From NCBI GenBank assembly GCA_947177685.1, contig CAMWVE010000005.1, positions 1 to 64,000 on the forward strand: 64,000 nucleotides of DNA, given 5' to 3'. A model generated the notes under the pieces. It had not been told where the DNA came from and ran no database searches. It saw only the letters and a program-made list of their open reading frames with translations. The position numbers and the translations under genes were made by a program. Each line of letters opens with the position of its first letter. The first letter of the stretch is position 1. Of the stretch, positions 50,702 through 60,125 are shown piece by piece. The stretch is from an uncultured Porphyromonadaceae bacterium. GTDB taxonomy: Bacteria; Bacteroidota; Bacteroidia; Bacteroidales; Muribaculaceae.

Positions 50702-51503
50702 ATGCCTCTTCCGGCGGCGCTTTGGGAACAATCCATGCGCTGAATTCCCACAGGGCATAGAGGGGGAAGAACACCACGAAAAGGGTGAACGGATCGCCGG
50801 TGGGGGTTATCAGGGCGGCAACTACAAGAAGCGCTACCACGGCATGACGGCGATATTTGTGGAAGAAACTGCGGTGAAGGATACCCATTTTTCCCAACAG
50901 CCATGCCAGCAGCGGAAGTTCGAACACCGCACCCATAATCAGGCATATTCCGGTGAAGTTATCCATGTAGGACTCCAGTGTGAACGTGTTGTCAATCAGC
51001 TCGCTGAGTTTGTATGTGGCAAGAAACCTTAGCGTGAGTGGAAACACCAGAAAATAGCCCACTGCCACCCCGATATAAAACATTATGTTGCCGAACAGGA
51101 AGGCGGTTGTGGCATTCTTGCGCTCATGTTCGTAAAGTGCCGGACGGATAAAAGTCCACAACAGATAAATGACTATGGGGAAGGTGATTACAAGCGCCAG
51201 ATAGCCGCTCAACGACATGTGGGTGAACAGCTGAGCCGATAGTTCGGTGTTGATCAGGCTGATTGAAAATGGCGCTTCAGGCTCATCGGTCATTCCCGGT
51301 ATGCTAAGCATGTCAAACAGGCGGTAAAGGGGGAATCCGGGACGTGCCGGAGCCATAATCACATTGTCGAACAGCCACGGCATAGCGCAGAACAGCACCG
51401 CAGCGGCTGCAAACACCACCACGGCAATGCGAAACAGCACCTTGCGCAAAGCGTCAAGGTGGCTCCAGAACGACATTTCCGAACTGTCCGCTTTCTCTGC
51501 CAT
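50700..51503 (-). CDS. tatC: Sec-independent protein translocase TatC
   Basis: Core of the twin-arginine translocase, recognising RR signal peptides. The 267 residues hold six helices and the family segments FWSHLDALRKVLFR at the N-terminus and FLVFPLTLRFLATY in the middle. It follows tatA after 82 bases. No tatB is present here. Confidence 0.94.
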   Translation of the reverse strand: MAEKADSSEMSFWSHLDALRKVLFRIAVVVFAAAAVLFCAMPWLFDNVIMAPARPGFPLYRLFDMLSIPGMTDEPEAPFSISLINTELSAQLFTHMSLSGYLALVITFPIVIYLLWTFIRPALYEHERKNATTAFLFGNIMFYIGVAVGYFLVFPLTLRFLATYKLSELIDNTFTLESYMDNFTGICLIMGAVFELPLLAWLLGKMGILHRSFFHKYRRHAVVALLVVAALITPTGDPFTLFVVFFPLYALWEFSAWIVPKAPPEEA

Positions 51504-51585
51504 CTTACATATAAGGATATATGAATCATTTCCCGGAGAGTGACTGCACAGCCTCCAGACGGGTATAGTTCAGCAATGAAAGGGA

Positions 51586-51816
51586 TTATTTACTGCCGTT
51601 TACTTCGTCAGGCTTATCGGATTTTTTAATCTCCTCTTCAATCTCTTTTTTAGATTCATGGAGACCCTGACGGAACGAGGTTATGCCCCTTCCCACACCT
51701 TTCATCAGTTCGGGAATCTTTTTGCCTCCGAAAAGAAGCAGAATGACAAGGAGAATAACAATCCATTCCCAGCCGCGGATATTTCCTAAGAAAAGAGGTA
51801 TCATTTGTAGTGTCAT
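51586..51816 (-). CDS. tatA: Twin-arginine translocase subunit TatA/TatE
   Basis: A 76-residue TatA: short N-terminal helix (GWEWIVILLVILLLFGGKKI, about 12-31), the FGGKKIPEL hinge, an amphipathic helix and an acidic-basic tail. ATG 51816 was chosen over an upstream TTG at 51825. With tatC it makes a minimal TatAC unit. Confidence 0.92.
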   Translation of the reverse strand: MTLQMIPLFLGNIRGWEWIVILLVILLLFGGKKIPELMKGVGRGITSFRQGLHESKKEIEEEIKKSDKPDEVNGSK

Positions 51817-51852
51817 GAAAGTCAAATTTTAGTTTTATGTCAGAATATTTTT

Positions 51853-51884
51853 CAAAGTTAGTAATTACTTTCTACATTCGCAAA
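51853..51884 (-). promoter_or_regulatory. Promoter of tatA-tatC
   Basis: On the minus strand, TTTG (51884-51881), 20 bases, then TAACTTTG (51860-51853): a perfect Bacteroidetes promoter, 36 bases before tatA. Confidence 0.75.
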
Positions 51885-51891
51885 TTATTTA

Positions 51892-53142
51892 CTATTGGTG
51901 ACCCACTTTCATCGCCGGCACAGCGGAGTAGGGGACAACGAAGTGGAGAATTCCCTCGGAAAACGAACCTGCCTCGTAAGGCTGATAGGAGAAAAGCAAT
52001 CCGTTGTTTGTCAGTGCCGGACGCGGATAATAAGCCCCGTTGTAGTTTTCCTTGATAATGGATGTAACATCAGAGTAAAGATCCTCCATGGAAAGCGCTG
52101 CCGAAAAACTGTCAATGATTTCTTCGTCAAATAAAGAAGATTTGTACTCCTTATATTTCTGATCCAACACTGCGAGGGCGTTCTTGTAGTCATCTTCCGT
52201 CTGTATATCCTGCCATGAGAGCAGTTTTCCGGTTTTTGCATCGCAGGTGAGGAAATATTCTTCAGGCGACCCGTGTGCTCCCATCATATAGCAGTATGTT
52301 TCAATGCGGTAGGTTATGAGCGAGCTGTCAGCGTTTATCCATAACGGTGCCATGTTGAACATAAAGTCGTATTTAGGGCTTATGTAAGGTGATTCCGAGG
52401 CATAATCATTGAATTCCTTAATGTAAAGTTTCTTGTTTAGCCGGGCATAATAGCGGGCAATTTCCACCGGATTCATTTTTGCAACATGGATCTGCTCTGA
52501 TTTGCGACTGCCGTTCATATTGCCGTTGTATTCATCCAGTATGTTATCCTTCTGTTCAGCATACATTGACCTGATGTAGGTGTTCAGCATGCCGGCAATC
52601 AAACGTTTTGTCCATTCAGGTGCAGGCTTGGGCAGATAGGCTTCAAAGTCATACTCGCAATTTTCCGATGAATCGTTGAGAACGAATACATTTCGGTAAC
52701 TGTATTTATGAAAGCCCTTGATCATAAGACTGTTTACCGCGTCAATTCTTTCGGGTAGATTACGGAAGTCAACACGCAAGGTGTCGCCACCAACCGTAAG
52801 GCGGAGTTTGTCACCATCAACCTTGAATGTGCTGAAATTTGCCAAAACACAAGTGTCAGTCGGAACACTGTCAGTCAGCGTGATAAGTATCGAAGAATCA
52901 ACACTTCTCACTCCATTGATTATTTCATCATTACCAAACGAGATGCAAACGGTTTTATTGTCATATTGAAAGAGCGTGTCGCCATAGTAATGTGACCAGT
53001 CGAAATAATCGACAATGGTGTCAACCGTTTCCTCGTCGTTTTCAACCGCCTTCTCAGGTTTATGATTGCACGAAGTTGCGGAAACCGCCAGCATGATGGC
53101 AGTAAACACAAAGCTGAATGTTGTAAAAGAATTGTTGTGCAT
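51892..53142 (-). CDS. DUF3298/RsiV-like lipoprotein
   Basis: A 416-residue exported protein with a lipobox ending at Cys in VSATSCNH near residue 25. The second half matches the DUF3298/RsiV C-terminal region (TYRIETYCYMMGAHGSPEEY, LTCDAKTGKLLSWQDI, TNNGLLFSYQPYEAGSFSEG). The first half is beta-rich and acidic. Start ATG 53142 was chosen; a TTG lies upstream. Function unknown; RsiV itself is a lysozyme-binding anti-sigma factor, but no sigma gene is here. Confidence 0.8.
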   Translation of the reverse strand: MHNNSFTTFSFVFTAIMLAVSATSCNHKPEKAVENDEETVDTIVDYFDWSHYYGDTLFQYDNKTVCISFGNDEIINGVRSVDSSILITLTDSVPTDTCVLANFSTFKVDGDKLRLTVGGDTLRVDFRNLPERIDAVNSLMIKGFHKYSYRNVFVLNDSSENCEYDFEAYLPKPAPEWTKRLIAGMLNTYIRSMYAEQKDNILDEYNGNMNGSRKSEQIHVAKMNPVEIARYYARLNKKLYIKEFNDYASESPYISPKYDFMFNMAPLWINADSSLITYRIETYCYMMGAHGSPEEYFLTCDAKTGKLLSWQDIQTEDDYKNALAVLDQKYKEYKSSLFDEEIIDSFSAALSMEDLYSDVTSIIKENYNGAYYPRPALTNNGLLFSYQPYEAGSFSEGILHFVVPYSAVPAMKVGHQ

Positions 53143-53181
53143 GATATTTTGTTTGATAGTATACAACTAAAGACTAAAGAC

Positions 53182-54384
53182 TCACCCCTCTCCAATCGCC
53201 TCCAAGAAGCGCCTGACGGTTGCCGGATTGCCGGTGTATTTCCCTTTATCCTCACTGAGTTTGCATGTTTCGCAGAAGAAAGGCCATGACTCAGTGATTT
53301 TTACGGCAATCAGCTTAATGACAATATTCATGGGTTTGACTCCGGGGAAGTCATTGGTGAAGTGGGTGCCTATGCCGAATGAGGGGAGGCATTTCCCTTC
53401 CACCTCTTTCTGCAGAGCTATCGCCGAGTCAGTGTTCAGAGCGTTTGAAAATATTATCTGTTTGCTGCGGGGGTCAATGTTGAGCGAGCGATATTTGTCC
53501 GTTATCAGCTTGAACTGAGTCAGATTGTCGCCGCTGTCGACTCTGAGACCCTTGAACATGTTAGCGAAATCTTCCGAGAAATTCAGCGAGAAAATCCGCC
53601 AGCCATAAGTGTCGTAGAGGAATGTGCCGAGTGCGCCGCGATAGGTTTTCGCCCATGTTTCCATGGCGAGATGGTTTGCCATCTGCGGACCGTACATGCC
53701 AGCAATGGCACATACAAGTTCATGCGCCATGGTGCCGATGGGTGTGAGGTCATACTTCATGGCGAGATAGACATTGCTGGTTCCTAAGAGTCTCCCCGGA
53801 CCGTCGAGCCTGTCTGACACATCGGCAAGTGCCTTCACCGCCGTGTCCTGTGCCGCGAACGATGCGCGCCGCCGAGTGCCGAATTCACTGAAGTAGCAGC
53901 CGGCGTTGATCAGTCGTTCAGCTTTCGATGCTGTCCGGTCATAGTACATTTCATAGTCGAGCTTCGCTGTCTGAACGGTCATGATATAGAACAGTTCGGA
54001 TATGATTGCAAGCACCTTGACTTCCAACAAGATGGTTTTGCACCAGTCACCGCAGAACCGCACATCCAGATGCCCCTCGGCATCCTGACTAACCGTCACG
54101 TTCGACGCATCGTAGCTGAACCCTTTCAGATAGCTGTAAAACCAGTCGGGGATATAGGGGCAACGGCGCCGCATGAAATCTATTTCCTCAGTGGTGATAC
54201 GCAATCCCTCCAGCGCCTTTATCTGACAGCGGAGCTCATCGGCGAATCCTGCCGGATAGACCGTGTTCGAGCGATCAGTGAAACAATATTGCACCTGTGT
54301 GCGCGGGAAATTGTCAATCACCACGCAGCACATGGTGAATTTGTAGAGGTCGTCGTCAGTGAAATGCTTTATGATCTGTTCCAT
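53182..54384 (-). CDS. pncB: Nicotinate phosphoribosyltransferase
   Basis: Joins nicotinate to PRPP in NAD salvage. The 400 residues show FSEFGTRRRASFAAQ, GTSNVYLAMKYDLTPIGTMA with the family His next to it, and the C-terminal FGIGTHFTNDF. Length is normal for PncB. It lies nine bases after the FadL-like gene on the minus strand. Confidence 0.95.
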   Translation of the reverse strand: MEQIIKHFTDDDLYKFTMCCVVIDNFPRTQVQYCFTDRSNTVYPAGFADELRCQIKALEGLRITTEEIDFMRRRCPYIPDWFYSYLKGFSYDASNVTVSQDAEGHLDVRFCGDWCKTILLEVKVLAIISELFYIMTVQTAKLDYEMYYDRTASKAERLINAGCYFSEFGTRRRASFAAQDTAVKALADVSDRLDGPGRLLGTSNVYLAMKYDLTPIGTMAHELVCAIAGMYGPQMANHLAMETWAKTYRGALGTFLYDTYGWRIFSLNFSEDFANMFKGLRVDSGDNLTQFKLITDKYRSLNIDPRSKQIIFSNALNTDSAIALQKEVEGKCLPSFGIGTHFTNDFPGVKPMNIVIKLIAVKITESWPFFCETCKLSEDKGKYTGNPATVRRFLEAIGEG

Positions 54385-54393
54385 GAAAGCAGA

Positions 54394-55995
54394 TTAGAAA
54401 CGAACACCTAAAGTTATGACAATGTTGTTGTCAGTTGATTTAAGGTCGAACTTGGGCGCCTGTACGAAATGGGTGCCGTCGTTGTAGCCGGTAAATGCAT
54501 GGTATGACGATGTGCGCTGCTTGTTGATGTAAGCCAGATCGGCATAAAAGTTCTTGTAGCGGTAGCCGGCACCGAGAGTGACATATTGTGTCTTGTCATC
54601 GACAGTGTACGCGGGGTTGGTACCTGACAGATAGACTTCGGTAGCACCGTCGTAAACCTGACTGTCAACGCCTGAAGTCTGATAGACATAACCTGCACGG
54701 AGCGAAAATTCGGGAAGAACACGATATTCAGCACCTACGCGGATGGTGTTCTGAGCCTTGAAATTCTTTTTGATTTCGTTATTCTCGAAGTCGTAGTTCA
54801 TGTAGGAACCGCGATCCGATATGTTCATATTATTATATGAGTCAAGCTGATAGTCGACCGAAATGATGGCACTGCTGCCGATAACGCCGGCTACACCGAA
54901 CATCATTTTCCAAGGTGAGCGCAGTTTCCATTCGTAATAGCCATAGTCAGTGTCCTCACGGCGATTTTCATAGCCGGTGGAGTAACTGAAATTAGTGCCT
55001 GCATCGAAACTCTGCTGCAGTGAATACCATGTGGGAGTGTGGATGGCGAATCCGAGTCGGAGTTCCTGCACAGGTTTCACAATCAGACCGAATTTCATGT
55101 TGAAACCGTTGCCTGACACATTCTTATAGTTAGAAAGTTCATAGTATGCGTCGCCATTTTCTGTGCCGTCAGCACTTCTGTTGGGAACTCGGGCATTGGT
55201 AAGTTCCTCGTTGTAGTAAGCTTCCTGAGTGAAGCTGATGTCGGTGATGCCGAAACCGAGACCCCAGTAGACAACGTCAGAGATGTTGCCACCGAAATCT
55301 ATCGAGTATTCATCGATGCCGCCACGTTCGCGAACCTGACCGCCGGCATTGCCGCTTGTGCCATCTTTCCACAGACCCATGTAGCTGTTTTTCTGTGCTC
55401 CCGGATTAATAAGGTAGCTGTTGTAGGCGAGGATGCTCAGCCAGTCAACGTTGCTGTTGTAAGGGTTATAATCTTTGGAGTCAAGCAGGTCATCCTCGGA
55501 ATAACCGTTTGAGAAATAGGCAATATAGTTGGAGAGTGATGTGTCAATCGTAGGACCGTAGTAGGTTCCATTGCTCATGGCGCCGAAATAATATGTCCGG
55601 TCAAACGAAGCCACGCGAGAGTATGATGCTCCCCATGAGAACGAGCGGAATGTTTCGCCACCCAGATTCACTGCGCCTACATAACCGAAGTTGTTGCAGT
55701 AGACATGGGTTTTGTCCTGCGAGAACGAACCGCCGTTAGTGGTCATTTTGGAGTTTGTCATGTTGAAGTCAACAGTCAGGCTCACCTCACTCTTACGGTA
55801 AATACCAATTCCGGCAGGGTTCTGATTTAACGATGACATGTCGCCGCCGAGTGCGGTGAATGCGCCGCCCATCGACATGAAGCGGGCAGTGCCGCGCAGG
55901 TCGGAGTGTGAAAGTTGATAACCGTCAAATCCGCTTTGGGCAAAGGCTGCCAGCGCTGCCATTGATGCCACAGATGTTAAGATGAATTTCTTCAT
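54394..55995 (-). CDS. FadL/OmpP1-like outer-membrane beta-barrel protein
   Basis: A 533-residue outer-membrane protein with a signal peptide (ALAAFAQ, cut near 20). The start of the mature part (LRGTARFMSMGGAFTALGGD, NQNPAGIGIYR) is the FadL/TodX family mark; the rest is alternating beta strands ending in Phe (VITLGVRF). It probably lets hydrophobic compounds across the outer membrane; the ligand is unknown. It lies 51 bases after the W/Y/G-rich gene. Confidence 0.85.
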   Translation of the reverse strand: MKKFILTSVASMAALAAFAQSGFDGYQLSHSDLRGTARFMSMGGAFTALGGDMSSLNQNPAGIGIYRKSEVSLTVDFNMTNSKMTTNGGSFSQDKTHVYCNNFGYVGAVNLGGETFRSFSWGASYSRVASFDRTYYFGAMSNGTYYGPTIDTSLSNYIAYFSNGYSEDDLLDSKDYNPYNSNVDWLSILAYNSYLINPGAQKNSYMGLWKDGTSGNAGGQVRERGGIDEYSIDFGGNISDVVYWGLGFGITDISFTQEAYYNEELTNARVPNRSADGTENGDAYYELSNYKNVSGNGFNMKFGLIVKPVQELRLGFAIHTPTWYSLQQSFDAGTNFSYSTGYENRREDTDYGYYEWKLRSPWKMMFGVAGVIGSSAIISVDYQLDSYNNMNISDRGSYMNYDFENNEIKKNFKAQNTIRVGAEYRVLPEFSLRAGYVYQTSGVDSQVYDGATEVYLSGTNPAYTVDDKTQYVTLGAGYRYKNFYADLAYINKQRTSSYHAFTGYNDGTHFVQAPKFDLKSTDNNIVITLGVRF

Positions 55996-56046
55996 GGGTG
56001 CTATGTAAATAGTTGATTATTATTTTCTTGAGTGTGAGAGATGGAG

Positions 56047-57078
56047 TTATCTGCGACGTCCGCCACCGGTGCTTGCGCTGCTACCGCCGCGATGACCTCC
56101 GAAGGTGCCGCCACCGCCGAAGTTTGAGCCGCTTCGGCGACCGCCGCTGTTGTATCCTGAATTGGAATTGTTGTAGCGGTTTGAATTGTCATAGTTGTTG
56201 CGGCTGCTGTTGTTGTTGTAGTTGGTGCCGGTGTTCGCTCCCGGACGGCGACCACCCTGCTGCGAACCGTTGTTATAGTTTTCGTTGCGGTTGCCGCTTT
56301 GAGTAGTGCCGGTATAGCGGTTGGTAGCCGAGCCCGGACGGCGACCGCCGTAGGTGGGACCATAACCGTTATTATAGTTGCCCTGATTAGGACGGTGTGT
56401 GATCATGCCGCCCACAGAGGGACGATAGGGACGACTCGGCACCCATGCCCAGCCTCCTGCAGGATAACCCCAGTGAGGATAACCCCATCCGGGATAGCCC
56501 CAGCTCCATGACCATGAGGGACCCCAGCCCCAGTTCCATGACCATGACCAAGATGGACCATACCACGGTGAACCGTAGTAATAATATGGATAGCCCCATG
56601 ATGAATAATACCACGATGGAGCCCATGATGAGTAATACCATGGATCGGGATTGGTGATATAAATATTCACATTGGTGCTGTTCTGGTCAGCAAGAGCTTC
56701 ATAATAGTTATATTTCAAATCCTCATCACCGCTGCTTGCGACAATTTCAGGATTGTAGAATCTTTCAATTCTGCGGGTATAGACAAAGTCACCGTTCTCG
56801 TTCAGAGTGGTGTCAACAACTTCGCGTGTAACGAACCGACGGTTGTATTCATCCACATCGCGGTTATTGTTTGAGTTCACCACATACATGTCTGAACCGG
56901 GCAGCGGTTGAGCCGCTTTTTTCCGTTCTTCAGCTGCCTTTTTTGCCTTCTCAGCCTGTTCTTTGCGAGCCTTGTCGGCGTTGTAATATATGTCGTCGTC
57001 ATAGTAATCCTGTGCTGCGACAGAGAAAGCGGTGCCGAGCATAAGAGAAAAAATTACCAAAGAATCGCGTATTTTCAT
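56047..57078 (-). CDS. Secreted Trp/Tyr/Gly-rich low-complexity protein
   Basis: A 343-residue protein with a signal peptide (SVAAQ, cut near 22). A Lys/Ala-rich helix (about 33-57) precedes a folded middle part (60-140), then Trp/Tyr/Ser/Gly/Pro repeats (about 143-215; WYYSSW, WSWSWNWGWG and YPHWGYP units), then an Asn/Gly/Arg-rich tail with RRPG and GGRR repeats to the end. No known domain. The Trp/Tyr repeats resemble structural or binding surfaces and the tail is basic. Upstream is a full promoter with a palindrome beside it. Confidence 0.75.
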   Translation of the reverse strand: MKIRDSLVIFSLMLGTAFSVAAQDYYDDDIYYNADKARKEQAEKAKKAAEERKKAAQPLPGSDMYVVNSNNNRDVDEYNRRFVTREVVDTTLNENGDFVYTRRIERFYNPEIVASSGDEDLKYNYYEALADQNSTNVNIYITNPDPWYYSSWAPSWYYSSWGYPYYYYGSPWYGPSWSWSWNWGWGPSWSWSWGYPGWGYPHWGYPAGGWAWVPSRPYRPSVGGMITHRPNQGNYNNGYGPTYGGRRPGSATNRYTGTTQSGNRNENYNNGSQQGGRRPGANTGTNYNNNSSRNNYDNSNRYNNSNSGYNSGGRRSGSNFGGGGTFGGHRGGSSASTGGGRRR

Positions 57079-57141
57079 ATTAGCTTGAGTTATGTTGTGT
57101 TATACATGTATGACCGATTAACCATTTAATGGTTTAATTAG

Positions 57142-57172
57142 CAAATATATAACAAATGTTGAAAATTTACAA
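57142..57172 (-). promoter_or_regulatory. Promoter of the W/Y/G-rich gene
   Basis: On the minus strand, TTG (57172-57170), 20 bases, then TATATTTG (57149-57142) fit the consensus. A near-palindrome TTAACCATTTAATGGTTTAA (57118-57137) lies directly downstream, covering the likely start site. Confidence 0.65.
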
Positions 57173-57239
57173 CCTTTCTCACATTAATTAACAATCGGCA
57201 GCCGTGTATGGTTCACCTGATGTGGCTTTCAGCGGGTTG

Positions 57240-60023
57240 TTAATACCACTTGACGCCGTTTGACGATGAGGAGCGCTTGTCATACTTGACATCACTCAAC
57301 ATGGCAGATTTCACTGCAATGTGGAAATTGTACGATTTGTAAGGACCCACCGGAATCACGCTCGCCGTCATGCTGAAACAGTGCAGATCGCGACTGATGT
57401 TGCAGTTCATGTAAGCAATTTTGTGGGTGTCGAAGTTGTAGCTCGCCGAGAAATTCATCGACCAGTTTTTGGTTGGACGTATCGATCCGGAGAATGAAAG
57501 GTTTTGCGTCAGTTTACCGTTATAGTCCATTTTCTCGCGGTTGAACGAGCCGTAGCCGTAGCTCACGGAGTAGTTGAACGTAAGGTTCCAAGGCACGCTC
57601 CAAGGCACATATCCGTCGTCGCCTACCTCCGTTTCATCATCTTTGCTGAACCGTTGAGGACGATCTGAGCCGTTTTGGTTATCCGGGTTATTATCCTGTT
57701 TCCCTTTATTATTCTTTTTATCGCCGTCTTTTTTCTTTTTGAAGGTTTCGTTGTTGAGCGTATATGAGAAAGATGTACCGGTACTTGACAGTTTAGCCAA
57801 TCCTTTGCCGGCTTGAAGGCGTGTGCGGTTTACGCGCACCGGATTGCCTTGATCATTCAGCTGATATGTGTAGACATCCCATGTGGCTGACAGATTCAGG
57901 TTGAATCCTTTCATCAGTCGCAGCATTATGCTTGAATTGATGTTACTCCATTTCAGTGAGTCGGCAGCCATGTTGTAGCTTTGCGACAGCGACAGGTTCT
58001 CAATCAGCGACACTTTCTTCTCGCCGATGCTGTCATTGTCGCTCTTGACTTTCATTTCCAGATTGTTGGCGAGTGAGAATGTGATGGTTCCTGACTTTCC
58101 CTCGCCGGGCACACCGAACATGGAGTTGGCAAAGTAGGAGTAGCGCCGCGTCTGCAGCTTGCCGTTCTGCATGAATTCATACTGACCGTAATAGCCGAAG
58201 AACGGTGAACCGAAGTCCGGTGAACCGGAGAATGACACGGTGGGGGTCATCACATGGCGTATCATCTTCACTTTATCGCCAAGGAAGGGCAGGGGTTTCC
58301 AGAAACCGTAGATTTTGGTGTCAAACGACAGGCTGGCGCTGAAATCCCACACGTTGTAGAAGCTGTAGTTGGTGTCGCACACCTCGGCTGAAGCGTTGGG
58401 GTCCCACTGACGGCGGATTTTTCGGGAGTACATGCGGTCGTTCAGTTGCAGTGAGGGTGTGACGTTGATATATTTGAATACGTTGAATGTGGCTGAAATG
58501 GGCATTGAATGTTTCATGCCGTTTCGCCAGTCTTTGATAAGACTTTTCTTGAAAAATTCATCCTGCGGCGAGGTCAGCGAGTTCTGGAACAGACCGGAGT
58601 AGGAGATACGGATTTTTTCATACCATCGTTCCTCACCCACCGGGTTCTTGCGCTTGAACGGGGCGAGCTGTGCCATGCTAACGGTGACATTGGGGAAGGA
58701 TACGGTAAGCGTGGAGTCCTGTGTTCGCTGTGCTATGTTCATGGTGGTTGACAGTGACCATTTTGACCGCGGGAAGCGGTAGGTCATATTGACCGTTGAG
58801 CTTTTGGTACTCTCGGTGAACGAACTGCTGTAATAGCTGTTGAGGTCGTTGCGCGAGTAGCCGCTGGTGGTGAAGTTCACACTCGCCGACAGGCTCATGT
58901 TGGGGTTCGCCTTGGAGTCCTGCGAGTGGCTCCACACAACCTGAAAGTTGTTCTGTTTGGAGTAGTCAGCCTGACCTTTGTCACCGAGAATGGTGGTCAG
59001 ATAATTGACTGTGAAATTTCCGGAATATTTGTAGCGCTTAGCGTAGGTTGACTGGGCGTTGAGTCCCCACGATCCACGGGTGTAGATTTCACCTGTCAGA
59101 GCAAGGTCGATGTTGTCGTTGATGGCAAAGTAATATCCGCCGTCGCTCAGATAGAATCCACGGTTGTAGTCATCGCCGAAGGTGGGCACGATTATGCCTG
59201 ATGCATATTTGTCCGAGAACGGGAAATAACCGAAAGGCAATGCTAACGGCAGCGGTAATCCCGCTAAAACCAGATAGACCGGACCGGTGACTACATTCTT
59301 TTTAGGCTTAACTTTAGCTTTTGTGAGCTGGAACCAGAAGTGGGGATGCTCATGGTCATCACAGGTGGTGTAACGTCCGTTCTGAACGTAATAGTCCTCA
59401 TCCTCAGTCTTTTTGGTGTGACCGCCCGTGAGATATCCTTCGCCCTGTTGTGTCACCACGTCGGTGATGAACGCGCGTTTTGTCTTGAAGTTATAGCTCA
59501 TGGTTTTGGTTTCGTAAGTCGACCCACCTTCTTCAAAAACCGGGGTGCCGACCATTTCTCCAACCGAGTCCGGACGCCCCATGGCATAGACCGTACTGTT
59601 TTGCAGGTCAACGTCAATTTCATCGGCATCCAGTTTCATGGTTCCGTAGTCCACCTGTCCTCCACCGTAGATGAAGGCTCGGTTTCTGCCTAACATAATC
59701 ATGGAATCGGTTGACTTGATGTTGACTACATTGTCAAGGTCGATTTTCTGACGGCGTATTCTCGATGGGGGCTTGGGTATGCTGTCGGTTACAACCGGTG
59801 CAGCTAAAGAGTCAGTAGGGGAGTCTGTTTTCAATGAATCATTCAGCGCCTGCAAATCGACGGGTGTCACCGAATCATTCAATGCCTGCAGATTGACCGC
59901 TGTGGAGTCCGGAATAGCATTGATGTCAGGTTTCCGGGCAGAAACGGATGGTGACGTCCACAGTGATATGACCGTGAACAGAACCGAGGCTAAAATGATT
60001 ATATTTCGTCTACTATTTTGCAA
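57240..60023 (-). CDS. LptD-like LPS-assembly outer-membrane protein
   Basis: A 927-residue outer-membrane protein with a signal peptide (SPSVSARK). Residues about 90-260 form an OstA-like beta-jellyroll domain (DADEIDVDLQNSTVYAMG, YNFKTKRAFITDVVTQQG, YYVQNGRYTTCDDHEHP). The rest is a long beta barrel. This matches the divergent LptD-like family of Bacteroidetes that inserts LPS in the outer leaflet. The frame begins at a TTG (60023); no ATG lies before the signal helix. Confidence 0.85.
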   Translation of the reverse strand: MQNSRRNIIILASVLFTVISLWTSPSVSARKPDINAIPDSTAVNLQALNDSVTPVDLQALNDSLKTDSPTDSLAAPVVTDSIPKPPSRIRRQKIDLDNVVNIKSTDSMIMLGRNRAFIYGGGQVDYGTMKLDADEIDVDLQNSTVYAMGRPDSVGEMVGTPVFEEGGSTYETKTMSYNFKTKRAFITDVVTQQGEGYLTGGHTKKTEDEDYYVQNGRYTTCDDHEHPHFWFQLTKAKVKPKKNVVTGPVYLVLAGLPLPLALPFGYFPFSDKYASGIIVPTFGDDYNRGFYLSDGGYYFAINDNIDLALTGEIYTRGSWGLNAQSTYAKRYKYSGNFTVNYLTTILGDKGQADYSKQNNFQVVWSHSQDSKANPNMSLSASVNFTTSGYSRNDLNSYYSSSFTESTKSSTVNMTYRFPRSKWSLSTTMNIAQRTQDSTLTVSFPNVTVSMAQLAPFKRKNPVGEERWYEKIRISYSGLFQNSLTSPQDEFFKKSLIKDWRNGMKHSMPISATFNVFKYINVTPSLQLNDRMYSRKIRRQWDPNASAEVCDTNYSFYNVWDFSASLSFDTKIYGFWKPLPFLGDKVKMIRHVMTPTVSFSGSPDFGSPFFGYYGQYEFMQNGKLQTRRYSYFANSMFGVPGEGKSGTITFSLANNLEMKVKSDNDSIGEKKVSLIENLSLSQSYNMAADSLKWSNINSSIMLRLMKGFNLNLSATWDVYTYQLNDQGNPVRVNRTRLQAGKGLAKLSSTGTSFSYTLNNETFKKKKDGDKKNNKGKQDNNPDNQNGSDRPQRFSKDDETEVGDDGYVPWSVPWNLTFNYSVSYGYGSFNREKMDYNGKLTQNLSFSGSIRPTKNWSMNFSASYNFDTHKIAYMNCNISRDLHCFSMTASVIPVGPYKSYNFHIAVKSAMLSDVKYDKRSSSSNGVKWY

Positions 60024-60125
60024 AGCAGTAATGGTGAATGGCGGCGATGGTTACATCCCACTTGAATACAGACTACAAAATTAGCTATAATTTTTCAACT
60101 GCAATCAAAATTGCTGTTAAAACTG

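Noticed and set aside
56001..56363. Minus-strand frame of 120 residues overlapping the Trp/Tyr/Gly-rich gene
   Set aside because: It is another reading frame of low-complexity repeat DNA, rich in Ala/Thr/Val, with no signal peptide or start context; the 343-residue frame is better.
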